36,551 bases of DNA from Clostridiaceae bacterium (GCA_012840085.1 DUMB01000062.1:1-36551); one strand, 5' to 3'; shown: positions 25,073 to 33,181, counted from the stretch's first letter. Notes: generated by a model not told the origin, from the letters alone. Made by a program: numbers and translations.

Positions 25073-26005
25073 CTATTGTCTTCTTCTGTCTTTGACATAC
25101 ACGCTTCCCGGTATGGATTTTGCCTTCATTTTTACTTCTGCGGCTGCCTCTGCCACCCTTACATGGTTCTCAAAATGCCTGTGCTCATTTGAAACAACTG
25201 CAATAGAAATAGCCATTATTGGATACTTGCGAATGCTTCCGCGCCTGTCAGCTGTTTCTATGTAACCTTTTTCCCTGTCCTTTTCAGAATATAACCAGAG
25301 CACTTTACTGTCAAATTCCGATATAATACCCTTGCATATATCATCTACATTTACCGGTTTTGTGATAATAATAAAATCATCTCCGCCAATATGCCCTAAA
25401 AAATCATCATCAGAACCATATAAAAGGACATTATCTGCAATTATATCTGCCGTAAGCTTTATTACGCTGTCACCGCAGGCAAATCCATAAACATCATTAT
25501 ATGCTTTAAAATTATCAAGGTCTGTGTATATTAATGAAAAAACCTCATTCTTTTCCAATCTCCTCATTATCTCAGCTTGTATTTCAAGGTTGCCGTGGAG
25601 CCCTGTAAGCGGGTTTGCCAGTCTGTTCCTGTCAATTCTCTTAAGAGTATTTCTTATCCTGCTTAATAGCTCTCTTGGATTAAATGGCTTTATAATGTAA
25701 TCGTCTGCTCCCAGTTCAAGCCCTTTTAATTTATCCTCCTCATCACCATGAGATGTAGTCATAATAATGGGCATGAGATTGTTACTTTCGTTATCACTTA
25801 AGATTTTACAGACTTCAAACCCATCGATGCCGGGCAATGAGACGTCAAGTATAACCAAATCGGGCTTTTCCTGAGCAACTTTTAAAAGTCCTTCTTCCCC
25901 GCTACCGGCTACTATCACGGCATAATTTTCTGCTCGCAAAATATCGGTAATCATTCTCTGCATGAGTACCGTGTCATCGATAACAAGTATTTTTTTCCCA
26001 AACAT
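25073..26005 (-). CDS. Response regulator with GGDEF-like output domain
   Basis: 310 residues from ATG 26005, with GGGGAG six bases upstream. The receiver domain (about 1-120) has acidic D10-D11, phospho-acceptor D54, TTSHG and KPF, all intact. After a short linker the GGDEF domain (about 130-305) keeps LTGLHGN, YTDLDNFKAYND and a signature of GGDDF in place of GGDEF. The RxxD inhibitory site is absent (SxxD). It may therefore still make c-di-GMP, or bind GTP as a signal; activity is uncertain. No histidine kinase is next to it. It leads an operon with a membrane protein and a HEAT-like protein. Confidence 0.88.
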   Translation of the reverse strand: MFGKKILVIDDTVLMQRMITDILRAENYAVIVAGSGEEGLLKVAQEKPDLVILDVSLPGIDGFEVCKILSDNESNNLMPIIMTTSHGDEEDKLKGLELGADDYIIKPFNPRELLSRIRNTLKRIDRNRLANPLTGLHGNLEIQAEIMRRLEKNEVFSLIYTDLDNFKAYNDVYGFACGDSVIKLTADIIADNVLLYGSDDDFLGHIGGDDFIIITKPVNVDDICKGIISEFDSKVLWLYSEKDREKGYIETADRRGSIRKYPIMAISIAVVSNEHRHFENHVRVAEAAAEVKMKAKSIPGSVYVKDRRRQ

Positions 26006-26334
26006 CAGCATCTCCCCAGCTTTGCCCTTATATATCTTATCTATTTTTAGATTAGTGCAGCGGGTTTTATATAAAACATATAAAATAAAATCCTAAATAA
26101 GGCTTTTTATCTTAATATATCATCTCTTTATATGTCAAATATTAAAACTTGTTTAATAATTATGATATATTGCCAGCCTTTTCTATGCAAATTATATATC
26201 ATAATTCTCATTTTGAAAAGTTTATATTCTGATAAGTTTGTGTCAAACAAAAGTTTGCATCAAGCAATCGGGCATCCACCCCTTACACGGTAACAGGTCC
26301 AATAGTTCCCAGGTATAAATCCGGAAGCAAATAA
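26006..26334. other. AT-rich upstream region of the response regulator operon
   Basis: No gene is seen. On the minus strand TTGACA (26133-26138) is a possible -35 element, but the -10 is poor. An inverted repeat lies at 26158-26206. The segment 26262-26300 is slightly more GC-rich and unassigned. Confidence 0.35.
26158..26206. repeat. Perfect 13-bp inverted repeat
   Basis: AATTATGATATAT and ATATATCATAATT flank a 23-base loop, upstream of the response regulator operon. It could be a regulator-binding site or a hairpin. Confidence 0.6.
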
Positions 26335-26365
26335 AAAACCCACGGATTATTAATTCCGTAGGTTT

Positions 26366-26366
<1 letters not shown>
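26335..26366 (-). terminator. Terminator after tRNA-Cys
   Basis: On the minus strand AACCTACGGAATT and AATCCGTGGGTT form a stem (one mismatch) followed by TTTTTTAT, starting directly at the tRNA 3' end. Confidence 0.85.
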
Positions 26367-26440
<74 letters not shown>

Positions 26441-26462
26441 GTGTTTTTGTCCTGCGGATAAT

Positions 26463-26491
26463 AGTATAACAGGTAAACCGTCCATAGTCAA
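26463..26491 (-). promoter_or_regulatory. Sigma-A promoter of tRNA-Cys
   Basis: On the minus strand TTGACT (26486-26491) and TATACT (26463-26468) are 17 bp apart. Confidence 0.8.
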
Positions 26492-26558
26492 GTAAATTTT
26501 CTATATATATCACCTGGTTATAATTAGCAAACTATTGGTCATTATTAACAAACCATGT

Positions 26559-27650
26559 TTATTTATTAGATGCGCCGCCCAGGTTCTTAAGAATTTTTTT
26601 CATATTTTCAGTAGCGTTAATGCTTCCATCCGGCATTATCCATAAAGCTTCCACTCCGTCCAGGCTTTCAATCAGTGCCCTGCTTTTTTCATATGGCAGC
26701 AGAAATGCAGCCGTGGACATAAAATCCGCCACCCCGGAATCAAGTGTCACTATTGTTACAGCACGATAGTGATTTGCAGGCATTAGGGTGCCGGGATCAA
26801 TAAGATGGTGCACTCTTTGTCCGTCTACAACATAATAACGTTGATAGTCACCGCTGGTAACAATGGATGCATCATTTACATATACGGTATCAAGATTGTC
26901 ACCGTTGGGAACAAGAACATTGCCGTCAGGGTCCTGTATACCTATTGACCATTTGCTTCGTACTCCGTCTCTGGGTGCACCGACTGTACGAATATTTCCT
27001 CCGCTGCTTACAATAAATGACGTAAATCCTTCTTCCATTAATTCCTTTACAACTATTTCCGTGGCAAACCCCTTGGCCACCGCACCTACATCAAGGCTCA
27101 TACCTTTCTCTTTAAGGAATACGGTTTTATTTTCAGTATCTACTTCAACTTTATTTATATCCGTCTTTTCAGCCGCTTCTTTCAGCAGACTTATATCTGG
27201 TATCCTTGCCTTCTCGGGATTATTCTTTCCTTCCTCTCTGTATATATGCCATATGGAAAGGACAGGTCCCAAAGCAATATTGACTACACCGCCCGTCTTA
27301 TTGTACCATTCCTTAGAAAACTGAATCAGATCTATAATTTCCTGCTTTACCTGTACAGGTTTTATTCCGGCATTGTCATTAATTGTTTTTATATTGTTTA
27401 TTCCGTCATAATCATGATATATATCAAATAGCTTATGAAGCTCTTCCAATCTGGCCTGGCCTTTTTTTGCAAGAGACTCAAATTCCTCTTCACTCTGTGC
27501 ATATCCCATGAATTGTATTACCGTATCAAACGCACCTGTAAATTCATAACTATATTTGCTGTAGCCACCGTTTCCGGATTCTCCGCCAAAGCTACAGCCA
27601 GTAGTTATTATCAATAGAACTGATAAAAACAGCACCAACCAACGTCGCAA
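26559..27650 (-). CDS. apbE: FAD:protein FMN transferase (ApbE), lipoprotein
   Basis: 363 residues from TTG 27650, with GAGGTG six bases upstream; the GTG at 27659 overlaps that site. The N-terminal hydrophobic stretch ends in ITTGC, a lipobox that anchors the protein outside the membrane. ApbE motifs are present: NIALGPVLSIWH, LDVGAVAKGFA, SSGGNIRTVG, VTSGDYQRYY and HLIDPGTLMPA. The enzyme attaches FMN from FAD to a Ser/Thr of an acceptor protein, with Mg. The acceptor is probably the lipoprotein encoded just upstream (27822), with NADH dehydrogenase before it. A weak hairpin at 27685 lies between them, so expression may be reduced relative to the lipoprotein. Confidence 0.93.
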   Translation of the reverse strand: MRRWLVLFLSVLLIITTGCSFGGESGNGGYSKYSYEFTGAFDTVIQFMGYAQSEEEFESLAKKGQARLEELHKLFDIYHDYDGINNIKTINDNAGIKPVQVKQEIIDLIQFSKEWYNKTGGVVNIALGPVLSIWHIYREEGKNNPEKARIPDISLLKEAAEKTDINKVEVDTENKTVFLKEKGMSLDVGAVAKGFATEIVVKELMEEGFTSFIVSSGGNIRTVGAPRDGVRSKWSIGIQDPDGNVLVPNGDNLDTVYVNDASIVTSGDYQRYYVVDGQRVHHLIDPGTLMPANHYRAVTIVTLDSGVADFMSTAAFLLPYEKSRALIESLDGVEALWIMPDGSINATENMKKILKNLGGASNK

Positions 27651-27684
27651 GCAAATCACCTCTGTGAACTCTTTAAATGCAAAA

Positions 27685-27705
27685 CCCCTTCATATTGCGA
27701 AGGGG
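27685..27705 (-). terminator. Weak hairpin between FMN-binding gene and apbE
   Basis: CCCCTTC and GAAGGGG form a 7-bp GC-rich stem with a 7-base loop. On the minus strand it is followed only by TTTTGC. It may be a partial terminator that leaves apbE expressed at a lower level. Confidence 0.5.
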
Positions 27706-27821
27706 CTATCTAAGGACATTTTTTAAAGTAATGTAAATATTAATGTTTTAAATATAAATATTATATAAATATTAATGTTTTTTAGCAACTTAAATGTCAC
27801 AAGCTATATTAAGTTAATGTC

Positions 27822-28376
27822 TTATTTTGCATTCTTAATAGCTTCTTCTACCGCTGCAATATAATCTTGAACTGTTATTGTCACTTTGCTGGTGAGATCA
27901 GGCTCATCAGGAACGCTTGGGTGGTTGTCATCTACTTTTTTAACCTTCATAGCCTTTACCTGATCGATAGTCTTTCCAACCATCCATTTTTCCAGTTCAG
28001 CAATCTGTTCATACCATTCTCTTCCAATTGAAGATCTCTTTATCATGCCATAATCTTTACCGAGCTCAACTTTTGTTCTTTGTTCAGCAGTCAAGTCTGC
28101 TTTGACCTTACCTGTAGCATCAAATGGTACCGCTGTCTGTGCAGTGTCAATAGTCACACTTACTATTTTCCCATTGGAATCAACCGAAACAGCAGCCATG
28201 ACAGTATCTACCTGAATAGAACCATCCGCTTCATCAGTTGCGTCCACTGCTTTGGAAATAGAAACCACATGCCCGAGCCCGGTTTTTACACCACCTGCAG
28301 AGGAACTGCATCCAACAAGTAACATGATTGAAGATACCATAACAGCAAGTAGTGCAACAGCAATAATTTTTTTCAT
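27822..28376 (-). CDS. FMN-binding-type lipoprotein
   Basis: 184 residues from ATG 28376, after AAAGGAGAG. Signal peptide residues 1-22 end in LLVG-C23, a lipobox. The mature protein resembles clostridial lipoproteins annotated as FMN-binding: TVMAAVSVDSNGKIVSVTID, KDYGMIKRSSIGREWYEQ and a C-terminal DLTSKVTITV. D160-L-T-S163-K-V-T166 keeps the D..S..T spacing of the D-x-x-S-G-A-T flavinylation motif, so T166 could carry FMN; this is inference. It lies between ndh and apbE and is likely the surface electron carrier of the module. It is short for a full FMN_bind domain, so the assignment is moderate. Confidence 0.8.
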   Translation of the reverse strand: MKKIIAVALLAVMVSSIMLLVGCSSSAGGVKTGLGHVVSISKAVDATDEADGSIQVDTVMAAVSVDSNGKIVSVTIDTAQTAVPFDATGKVKADLTAEQRTKVELGKDYGMIKRSSIGREWYEQIAELEKWMVGKTIDQVKAMKVKKVDDNHPSVPDEPDLTSKVTITVQDYIAAVEEAIKNAK

Positions 28377-28453
28377 AAATTTCTCTCCTTTCTTTTCTTT
28401 CATGAAAATTTCCATATATATCGAAAAATATATATTGAAACCATCCTCATAAT

Positions 28454-30373
28454 TTACGAGTCATGCCTGTCACAGCTTCCTCTAAAGAAGAGCCTTAACT
28501 TACCGTTTTTCCGGAATCTTTCCCATACATTATTGAGGTATGGAATTAAGATGTAGTCAAGTCCAAAACCACGGCCGGCTCCACCCATTGTTGCTATTGA
28601 AGCAAAAATCATCCACCATGACTTTTCATAAAGACCCGTTGAAGTTATAAACATCATCATAAGCCCAAAGGATATAACAGATGCAATGAAAGTGAGTGCA
28701 CCGCCTATGAGCATTAAACCAACCAAAATTTCAAGTATTACAACCAGCACCTGGAAGAACATTGCTATGCCATCAGTGGCAAGAACTACATTTTTAAGGA
28801 ACCAGGGTATGGGGTTAAAATTGCCTATATGAAGAATTTCAAGCTTGGTAAAAATCTCGCTGGAAATTGCACTACCTTCTACAAGTCGGCTTTCCTTCCC
28901 TATAATAAAGTTGAAAATTTTCAGGTCAAGTCTGAATATATCATCCAATCTTCTGACAAAAGCTGCACTGGGAGTTGCTCCGGTAGTTCCGTCTGAAGCA
29001 AAGCCAAGGAAGGATGCAAGCATGGGTGATGTCAACCAGCCTTCCACAACCTTCTTGATACCCTCATAAAGCCACATTACACCAAAGAATATCCGTAAGG
29101 GCACCAACCACCAGACTTGCATTCTGGTAGACCAGTGCTTTTCGAGGAAGAGCTTACGCTGCCTGCGTTCCAAAACCTCATGGTAGAGATATCTTCCGAC
29201 TCCCTGGAAACCTGTAATTTCCCACAGATAGTGCATGTTTACCAGGAACTTCATTATGATAGAGAGCCAAACCGGCAACTTTTTACCCATTATATCTGAC
29301 ACAGCAAAGTAATTTCCTACGCTGACCATTATTCCGTGCATCTTTACTTCAACTTTTTCAAGTTTTTTGCCTCTTATTGAATTCATAATATTTTTTGCTG
29401 CGCCACTGGCAGTCTGAATTGCATTTTCAACCATTGCCGGATATAGCGAGCCTTTTTCATCAACCAGACCGGATATATCACCTACAGCATAGACATTTTC
29501 ATACTTGGTACGGCAGAATTCATCTACTTTCAGTCTCTTTGAATGATTGACTGTATCAATGTCCATATTGTCCACATCACTGGAAGCCCTTATTCCTGCA
29601 GCCCAGATCAATGTCTTTGTTTTAATAAAGTTGTCGCCTGTAGAAAATCCTTCAGAAGTAACTTCTTCTACCCCTGTATTTAGCATTACCTCAACGCCCA
29701 GCTTTTTCTCCAGATATCTGTGAGTTTTCTCCGCTATCTTTTCATCAAGAGTGTTTAAAATCCGCGGCAGTACGTCTAATATGATAAGCCTGATTTCTTT
29801 ACGGTCAATATTGTGCTTCCTGGCAAGGTCCCTGGACCAATGAGCCAGTTCACCTATCATCTCAACACCTGTAAAGCCGGCACCGCCAACTACAAAAGTT
29901 AACAGCTTCTTTCTTTCCTGCTCGTCCTTTTCCTGTGCAGCTAGAAGGAAACATTTCTTTATATGTTCGCGGATTTTTACTGCATCTTCAAAGGACCATA
30001 AAGTAAAAGCGTGCTCTTCAAGTCCGGGAATACCATAAAAATTAGGTTTGCTTCCTATTGCCAGTATAAGATAATCGTAGTGATATTCATTCTTATCCGA
30101 TGCTACCTTGTTATTTTCAAAATCGAATTTGTCGATTTTATCACAAACAACATTAACATCAGTAAACTTGAATATTCTGTCCAACGGTATGCGAACAGCC
30201 TCTTCAGAGACTCTGTTTCCGGCAACTTCATGAATCTCGGTTAAAAGAGTGTGATAGTTATTTTTGTCAATAAGGGTGATGTCCACGGAATCTTTCTTTT
30301 TCATTTTGTTTAATGCAAGAGCAGCTTCCACTCCGGCATAACCCGCACCGACAATAACGACTCTCTTTGTCAT
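28454..30373 (-). CDS. ndh: Type II NADH dehydrogenase with DoxX-like membrane tail
   Basis: 639 residues, about 200 longer than ordinary Ndh-2. The FAD site is VIVGAGYAGVEAA near 6-18, the NADH site is VVGGAGFTGVEM near 162-173, and YAVGDISG near 298 closes the FAD site. The usual quinone motif AQxAVQ reads VENAIQ here, keeping the second Gln. The C-terminal ~230 residues hold four or more membrane helices with RIFFGVMWLYEGIKK and EILVGLMLIGG, matching the DoxX/TQO-small family. It would oxidise NADH without proton pumping and pass electrons to a membrane acceptor. ATG 30373 follows AGGAGG. Rex-like sites precede it, and an FMN-binding lipoprotein and apbE follow. Confidence 0.9.
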   Translation of the reverse strand: MTKRVVIVGAGYAGVEAALALNKMKKKDSVDITLIDKNNYHTLLTEIHEVAGNRVSEEAVRIPLDRIFKFTDVNVVCDKIDKFDFENNKVASDKNEYHYDYLILAIGSKPNFYGIPGLEEHAFTLWSFEDAVKIREHIKKCFLLAAQEKDEQERKKLLTFVVGGAGFTGVEMIGELAHWSRDLARKHNIDRKEIRLIILDVLPRILNTLDEKIAEKTHRYLEKKLGVEVMLNTGVEEVTSEGFSTGDNFIKTKTLIWAAGIRASSDVDNMDIDTVNHSKRLKVDEFCRTKYENVYAVGDISGLVDEKGSLYPAMVENAIQTASGAAKNIMNSIRGKKLEKVEVKMHGIMVSVGNYFAVSDIMGKKLPVWLSIIMKFLVNMHYLWEITGFQGVGRYLYHEVLERRQRKLFLEKHWSTRMQVWWLVPLRIFFGVMWLYEGIKKVVEGWLTSPMLASFLGFASDGTTGATPSAAFVRRLDDIFRLDLKIFNFIIGKESRLVEGSAISSEIFTKLEILHIGNFNPIPWFLKNVVLATDGIAMFFQVLVVILEILVGLMLIGGALTFIASVISFGLMMMFITSTGLYEKSWWMIFASIATMGGAGRGFGLDYILIPYLNNVWERFRKNGKLRLFFRGSCDRHDS

Positions 30374-30446
30374 GAGCTCTTTCCTCCTAACATTGCTTAC
30401 TTTGTGTCTCTACGATTAATTATTTGCTATTACATATGTATTAATC

Positions 30447-30475
30447 TATATATTACAAATATAAAGCATTGACAA
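30447..30475 (-). promoter_or_regulatory. Probable ndh promoter
   Basis: On the minus strand TTGTCA (30470-30475) and TATATA (30447-30452) are 17 bp apart, giving a leader of about 67 bases. Confidence 0.55.
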
Positions 30476-30485
30476 TTATTAACAA
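30469..30485. promoter_or_regulatory. Second Rex-like half-site pair over the ndh -35
   Basis: On the minus strand TTGTTAATAATTGTCAA has a perfect left half (TTGTTAA) and a right half TTGTCAA like that of the rex operator. The spacer is one base short of the consensus. It overlaps the -35 element. Confidence 0.35.
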
Positions 30486-30491
30486 ACTTTA

Positions 30492-30509
30492 TTGCTAATT
30501 GTTTAACAA
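30492..30509. promoter_or_regulatory. Rex operator upstream of ndh
   Basis: TTGCTAATTGTTTAACAA matches 13 of 14 fixed positions of TTGTTAA-N4-TTAACAA. It lies just upstream of the -35 of the probable ndh promoter. Confidence 0.7.
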
Positions 30510-30829
30510 ACTATAACATTATTATCCACCAAAGTATATCAAATGTAACAATAAATTTAATTATACCAAGTACAACAAAAAATTAAAACAGGGAAACAAG
30601 CATTAACCTCCGGCAATAATTGACTTCATACCAAACTAATGTTTTCATCCCCATACATCTGATTCAATTAATTAATTCCACTATTTTTATACCCATATTT
30701 ATTATTATTAAACGTTTTCTTCATTAAACATATGAATTTCCAGGTAAATTAAGAAATATTTAAGTAAAGAAATATTTAATCGGATTGAAACAAAAAATAA
30801 ACAAAATAATAGAAAAAAGTATAATAGAA
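30510..30829. other. AT-rich gap without recognised genes
   Basis: A stretch of about 320 bp between the ndh control region and the tRNA terminator. No coding frame with a ribosome binding site, RNA gene or strong repeat was seen. Confidence 0.4.
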
Positions 30830-30864
30830 AAAAAAGTCTGATTTCTTGAATCAGACTTTTTTTT
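30830..30864 (-). terminator. Terminator of the tRNA cluster
   Basis: AGTCTGATT and AATCAGACT make a perfect 9-bp stem with a 5-base loop, flanked by A- and T-runs. On the minus strand the U-run follows tRNA-Gly directly. Confidence 0.9.
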
Positions 30865-30938
30865 GGAGCGGGTTACGAGATTTGAACTCGCGACTTTCAC
30901 CTTGGCAAGGTGACACTCTACCGCTGAGTTAAACCCGC
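30864..30938 (-). tRNA. tRNA-Gly (anticodon GCC)
   Basis: 75 bases including CCA. The acceptor stem is GCGGGTT/AACCCGC. The loop TTGCCAA between TCACC and GGTGA carries GCC. It is the last gene of the Val-Asp-Phe-Gly cluster. Confidence 0.97.
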
Positions 30939-30977
30939 AAATTTTTATCCTCAAGGTAATAAGCACAAGCTTTACCT

Positions 30978-31053
<76 letters not shown>

Positions 31054-31064
31054 AAAAACAAAAT

Positions 31065-31141
31065 TGGCGACCCGGAAGGGGCTCGAACCCTCGACCTCCA
31101 GCGTGACAGGCTGGCATTCTAACCAACTGAACTACCGGGCC
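31065..31141 (-). tRNA. tRNA-Asp (anticodon GTC)
   Basis: 77 bases including CCA. The acceptor stem is GGCCCGG/CCGGGTC with one G-U pair and discriminator G. The loop CTGTCAC between CCAGC and GCTGG carries GTC. Confidence 0.97.
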
Positions 31142-31146
31142 ATATA

Positions 31147-31222
31147 TGGTGGGCACTATAGGGCTCGAACCTATGACCCCCTGCTTGTAAGGCAGGTGCT
31201 CTCCCAGCTGAGCTAAGCGCCC
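31147..31222 (-). tRNA. tRNA-Val (anticodon TAC)
   Basis: 76 bases including CCA. The acceptor stem is GGGCGCT/AGTGCCC with one G-U pair. The loop CTTACAA between CCTGC and GCAGG carries TAC. It is the first gene of the cluster. Confidence 0.97.
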
Positions 31223-31251
31223 TGATCTGCGTCGCTCAAGCGACAATAGAC

Positions 31252-31280
31252 AGTATACAGAAATATTATCAGAAAGTCAA
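31252..31280 (-). promoter_or_regulatory. Sigma-A promoter of the tRNA cluster
   Basis: On the minus strand TTGACT (31275-31280) and TATACT (31252-31257) are 17 bp apart. A small hairpin GTCGC/GCGAC lies in the leader at 31231-31244. Confidence 0.8.
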
Positions 31281-31421
31281 TATCTAAACATAATGGATGT
31301 ATTCAAATTAAGAAGCCATACCTTGTTATATCTCAATAGTGCTTCGTTATTCACCTACTTTTTAAATTGATTCATGATTTGTAACCCTACGAAATTAATC
31401 CTTTAAAACCACAACATGGAA

Positions 31422-32309
31422 TCAGCCTTCTTTTCCCTGATGAATGAGATTTAAAAGTTGTTCCTCAGTAAAATAATATTTGTTATTGCAAAAATGGCAG
31501 CTCAACTCAGCACCGTGCTGTTCCTCTATCATTTCCATGATTTCTTTTTCGCCAAGGCTTAGCAGATTTCTTTCCATCCTGTCTCTCGAACAGTTGCAGG
31601 TATAGCTGCAGGGAGCAGTCTCAAGAATTTCAAGTCCCTTCTCGCCAAGTATGATATCGAGAATATCCTCAGGGCTTTTCCCTTCAGACAGCAAAGCGGT
31701 CACAGGCTTTACAGTACGTATCTTGTTTTCAAGAAAATCTATTACACCTTCATCAGCCCCCGGCAGAAGCTGTATTATGTAACCTCCCGCATTAATAATA
31801 CTGCCGTCGGCATCAACGAGCACCCCAAGGGAAACCACCGATGGTATCTGTTCAGAGAAGGCAAAATAATAAGCAATATCCTCACCTATTTCGCCGGATA
31901 CAAGATTAACATAACCTATATACGGCTCTTTTAATCCCAGGTCCTTAATTACATTCATATATCCATTCTTCCCTACAGCACTTGCAACATCAAGCTTGCC
32001 CAAATCATTGAGAGGCAAATCAACTGCCGGGTTATACACATAACCTCTTACATTTAATTTTGAATCAGATACAACAACTATACCTCCCAGCGGACCGTCA
32101 CCTTTAATCTGTATTGTTACTGAGTTTCCCTCATCTTTCATCATTCCTCCCATCATGACTGCTGCTGTAAGCGTTCTCCCTAGCGCAGCAGATGCCACAT
32201 GAGATGTTTCGTGTATTAGATGGGCTTTTTGGACGGTTTCTGTTGTAACTGTTGCAAAAGCCCTTATTGTTGTGTTATTTGCAGTTGCTCTTACTAAATA
32301 ATCCCTCAT
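31422..32309 (-). CDS. hslO: Redox-regulated chaperone Hsp33
   Basis: 295 residues. The N-terminal chaperone core includes RALGRTLTAAVMMGGMMK and IKGDGPLGGIVVVSD. Near the C-terminus the zinc-binding cysteines form CNC and, about 30 residues later, CHFC. In Hsp33 oxidation of these cysteines releases zinc and turns the chaperone on. ATG 32309 follows AGGAAGG. It is a stand-alone gene after an AT-rich gap with tandem repeats. Confidence 0.96.
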   Translation of the reverse strand: MRDYLVRATANNTTIRAFATVTTETVQKAHLIHETSHVASAALGRTLTAAVMMGGMMKDEGNSVTIQIKGDGPLGGIVVVSDSKLNVRGYVYNPAVDLPLNDLGKLDVASAVGKNGYMNVIKDLGLKEPYIGYVNLVSGEIGEDIAYYFAFSEQIPSVVSLGVLVDADGSIINAGGYIIQLLPGADEGVIDFLENKIRTVKPVTALLSEGKSPEDILDIILGEKGLEILETAPCSYTCNCSRDRMERNLLSLGEKEIMEMIEEQHGAELSCHFCNNKYYFTEEQLLNLIHQGKEG

Positions 32310-32403
32310 AATTCAGCCCTTCCTGTTATCCTCAAAATTATTTTATATTGTTTTCCAAATGATTATAAAATCACAATCACTAATCTTATTAATTCCTAAT
32401 TGA

Positions 32404-32498
32404 TAATCTCGTTAAATTTTATCTCTTGCCCTGTTAGGTACTAATCTCATTAAACTTTATTACTTGTCCTGTTAAATACTAATCTCATTGAATTTCAG
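32404..32498. repeat. 2.5 copies of a 38-bp tandem repeat
   Basis: Units start at 32404, 32442 and 32480 (partial), each beginning TAATCTC and continuing with TTAAA...CTTG.CCTGTTA. They differ at several positions, so this is an old duplication. It lies upstream of hslO. Confidence 0.75.
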
Positions 32499-32549
32499 CC
32501 GTCAGTCACACTTATCCCTAATCACCAGGAACCCTTAACTGATTAAGAC

Positions 32550-32625
32550 TCAAATTTAATATTAATGCTTAAATTTAATATTAAGCTTAAATTTAATATT
32601 AAGCTTAGATTTAATATTAATGCTC
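32550..32625. repeat. Four copies of an AT-rich ~18-20-bp repeat
   Basis: AAATTTAATATTAAGCTT and near-copies occur four times in tandem. No spacers of CRISPR type are present. Together with 32404-32498 and 32642-32677 it fills the gap between hslO and csp. Confidence 0.7.
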
Positions 32626-32641
32626 AAACATAATTCCTTAA

Positions 32642-32677
32642 TAATCAGCTAATACTTGTATCTGAAATAGCTGATTA
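32642..32677. repeat. 10-bp inverted repeat
   Basis: TAATCAGCTA and TAGCTGATTA flank a 16-base loop. No T-run follows. The function is unknown. Confidence 0.5.
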
Positions 32678-32762
32678 ATAATTGCATATTATTAATTGTG
32701 CCCCAATTATTATACTTCAATTTTCCACTGTTGAACATAAAAATATTGAACAATACAAATTG

Positions 32763-32793
32763 AAAGCCCCGATACATAATATATCGGGGCTTT
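32763..32793 (-). terminator. Terminator after the cold-shock gene
   Basis: AAAGCCCCGATA and TATCGGGGCTTT form a perfect 12-bp stem with a 7-base loop, 46 bp past the csp stop. The U-run after it on the minus strand is interrupted (CAATTT). Confidence 0.75.
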
Positions 32794-32838
32794 TAGCTTT
32801 CTGCCTGAATCTATATCAAAGATTGCAAACTTTAGTTG

Positions 32839-33039
32839 CTATATTTTCTGAACATTTGCAGCCTGAGGTCCTTTTGCGCCTTCAACAACCTCAAACTCCA
32901 CTTCAGCTCCTTCCTCGAGTGTCTTGAAGCCATCCATAACAATCGCTGAAAAATGAACAAATACGTCTTTCCCATCCTCTCTTGCTATGAAACCAAAACC
33001 TTTTTCAGCATTAAACCATTTTACTCTTCCTTTTTCCAT
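32839..33039 (-). CDS. Cold-shock domain protein
   Basis: 66 residues, a complete single cold-shock domain. RNP1 KGFGFI (about 13-18) and RNP2 VFVHF (about 26-30) bind single-stranded RNA/DNA. It acts as an RNA chaperone. ATG 33039 follows AGGAGG. A promoter at 33182-33211 gives an unusually long leader of about 136 bases, as in cspA-type genes regulated by RNA structure. Confidence 0.96.
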   Translation of the reverse strand: MEKGRVKWFNAEKGFGFIAREDGKDVFVHFSAIVMDGFKTLEEGAEVEFEVVEGAKGPQAANVQKI

Positions 33040-33181
33040 TACTTAATTCCTCCTGAAAATTACTAATTTTAGTTAGAGTATAGAGAGAAGTGCGAATTTG
33101 TTGAACAGAAGCTGAAGATACACCTAAGAACCTACTTGCAAAATCACACAACTTTCAAACCACTTTAACTAAACTTATCAC

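Noticed and set aside
26863..27324. 153-codon plus-strand frame opposite apbE
   Set aside because: Antisense shadow with no ribosome site; ApbE motifs explain the sequence.
32404..32625. Tandem repeats as a CRISPR array
   Set aside because: Units abut directly with no unique spacers and differ from each other, and no cas gene is present.
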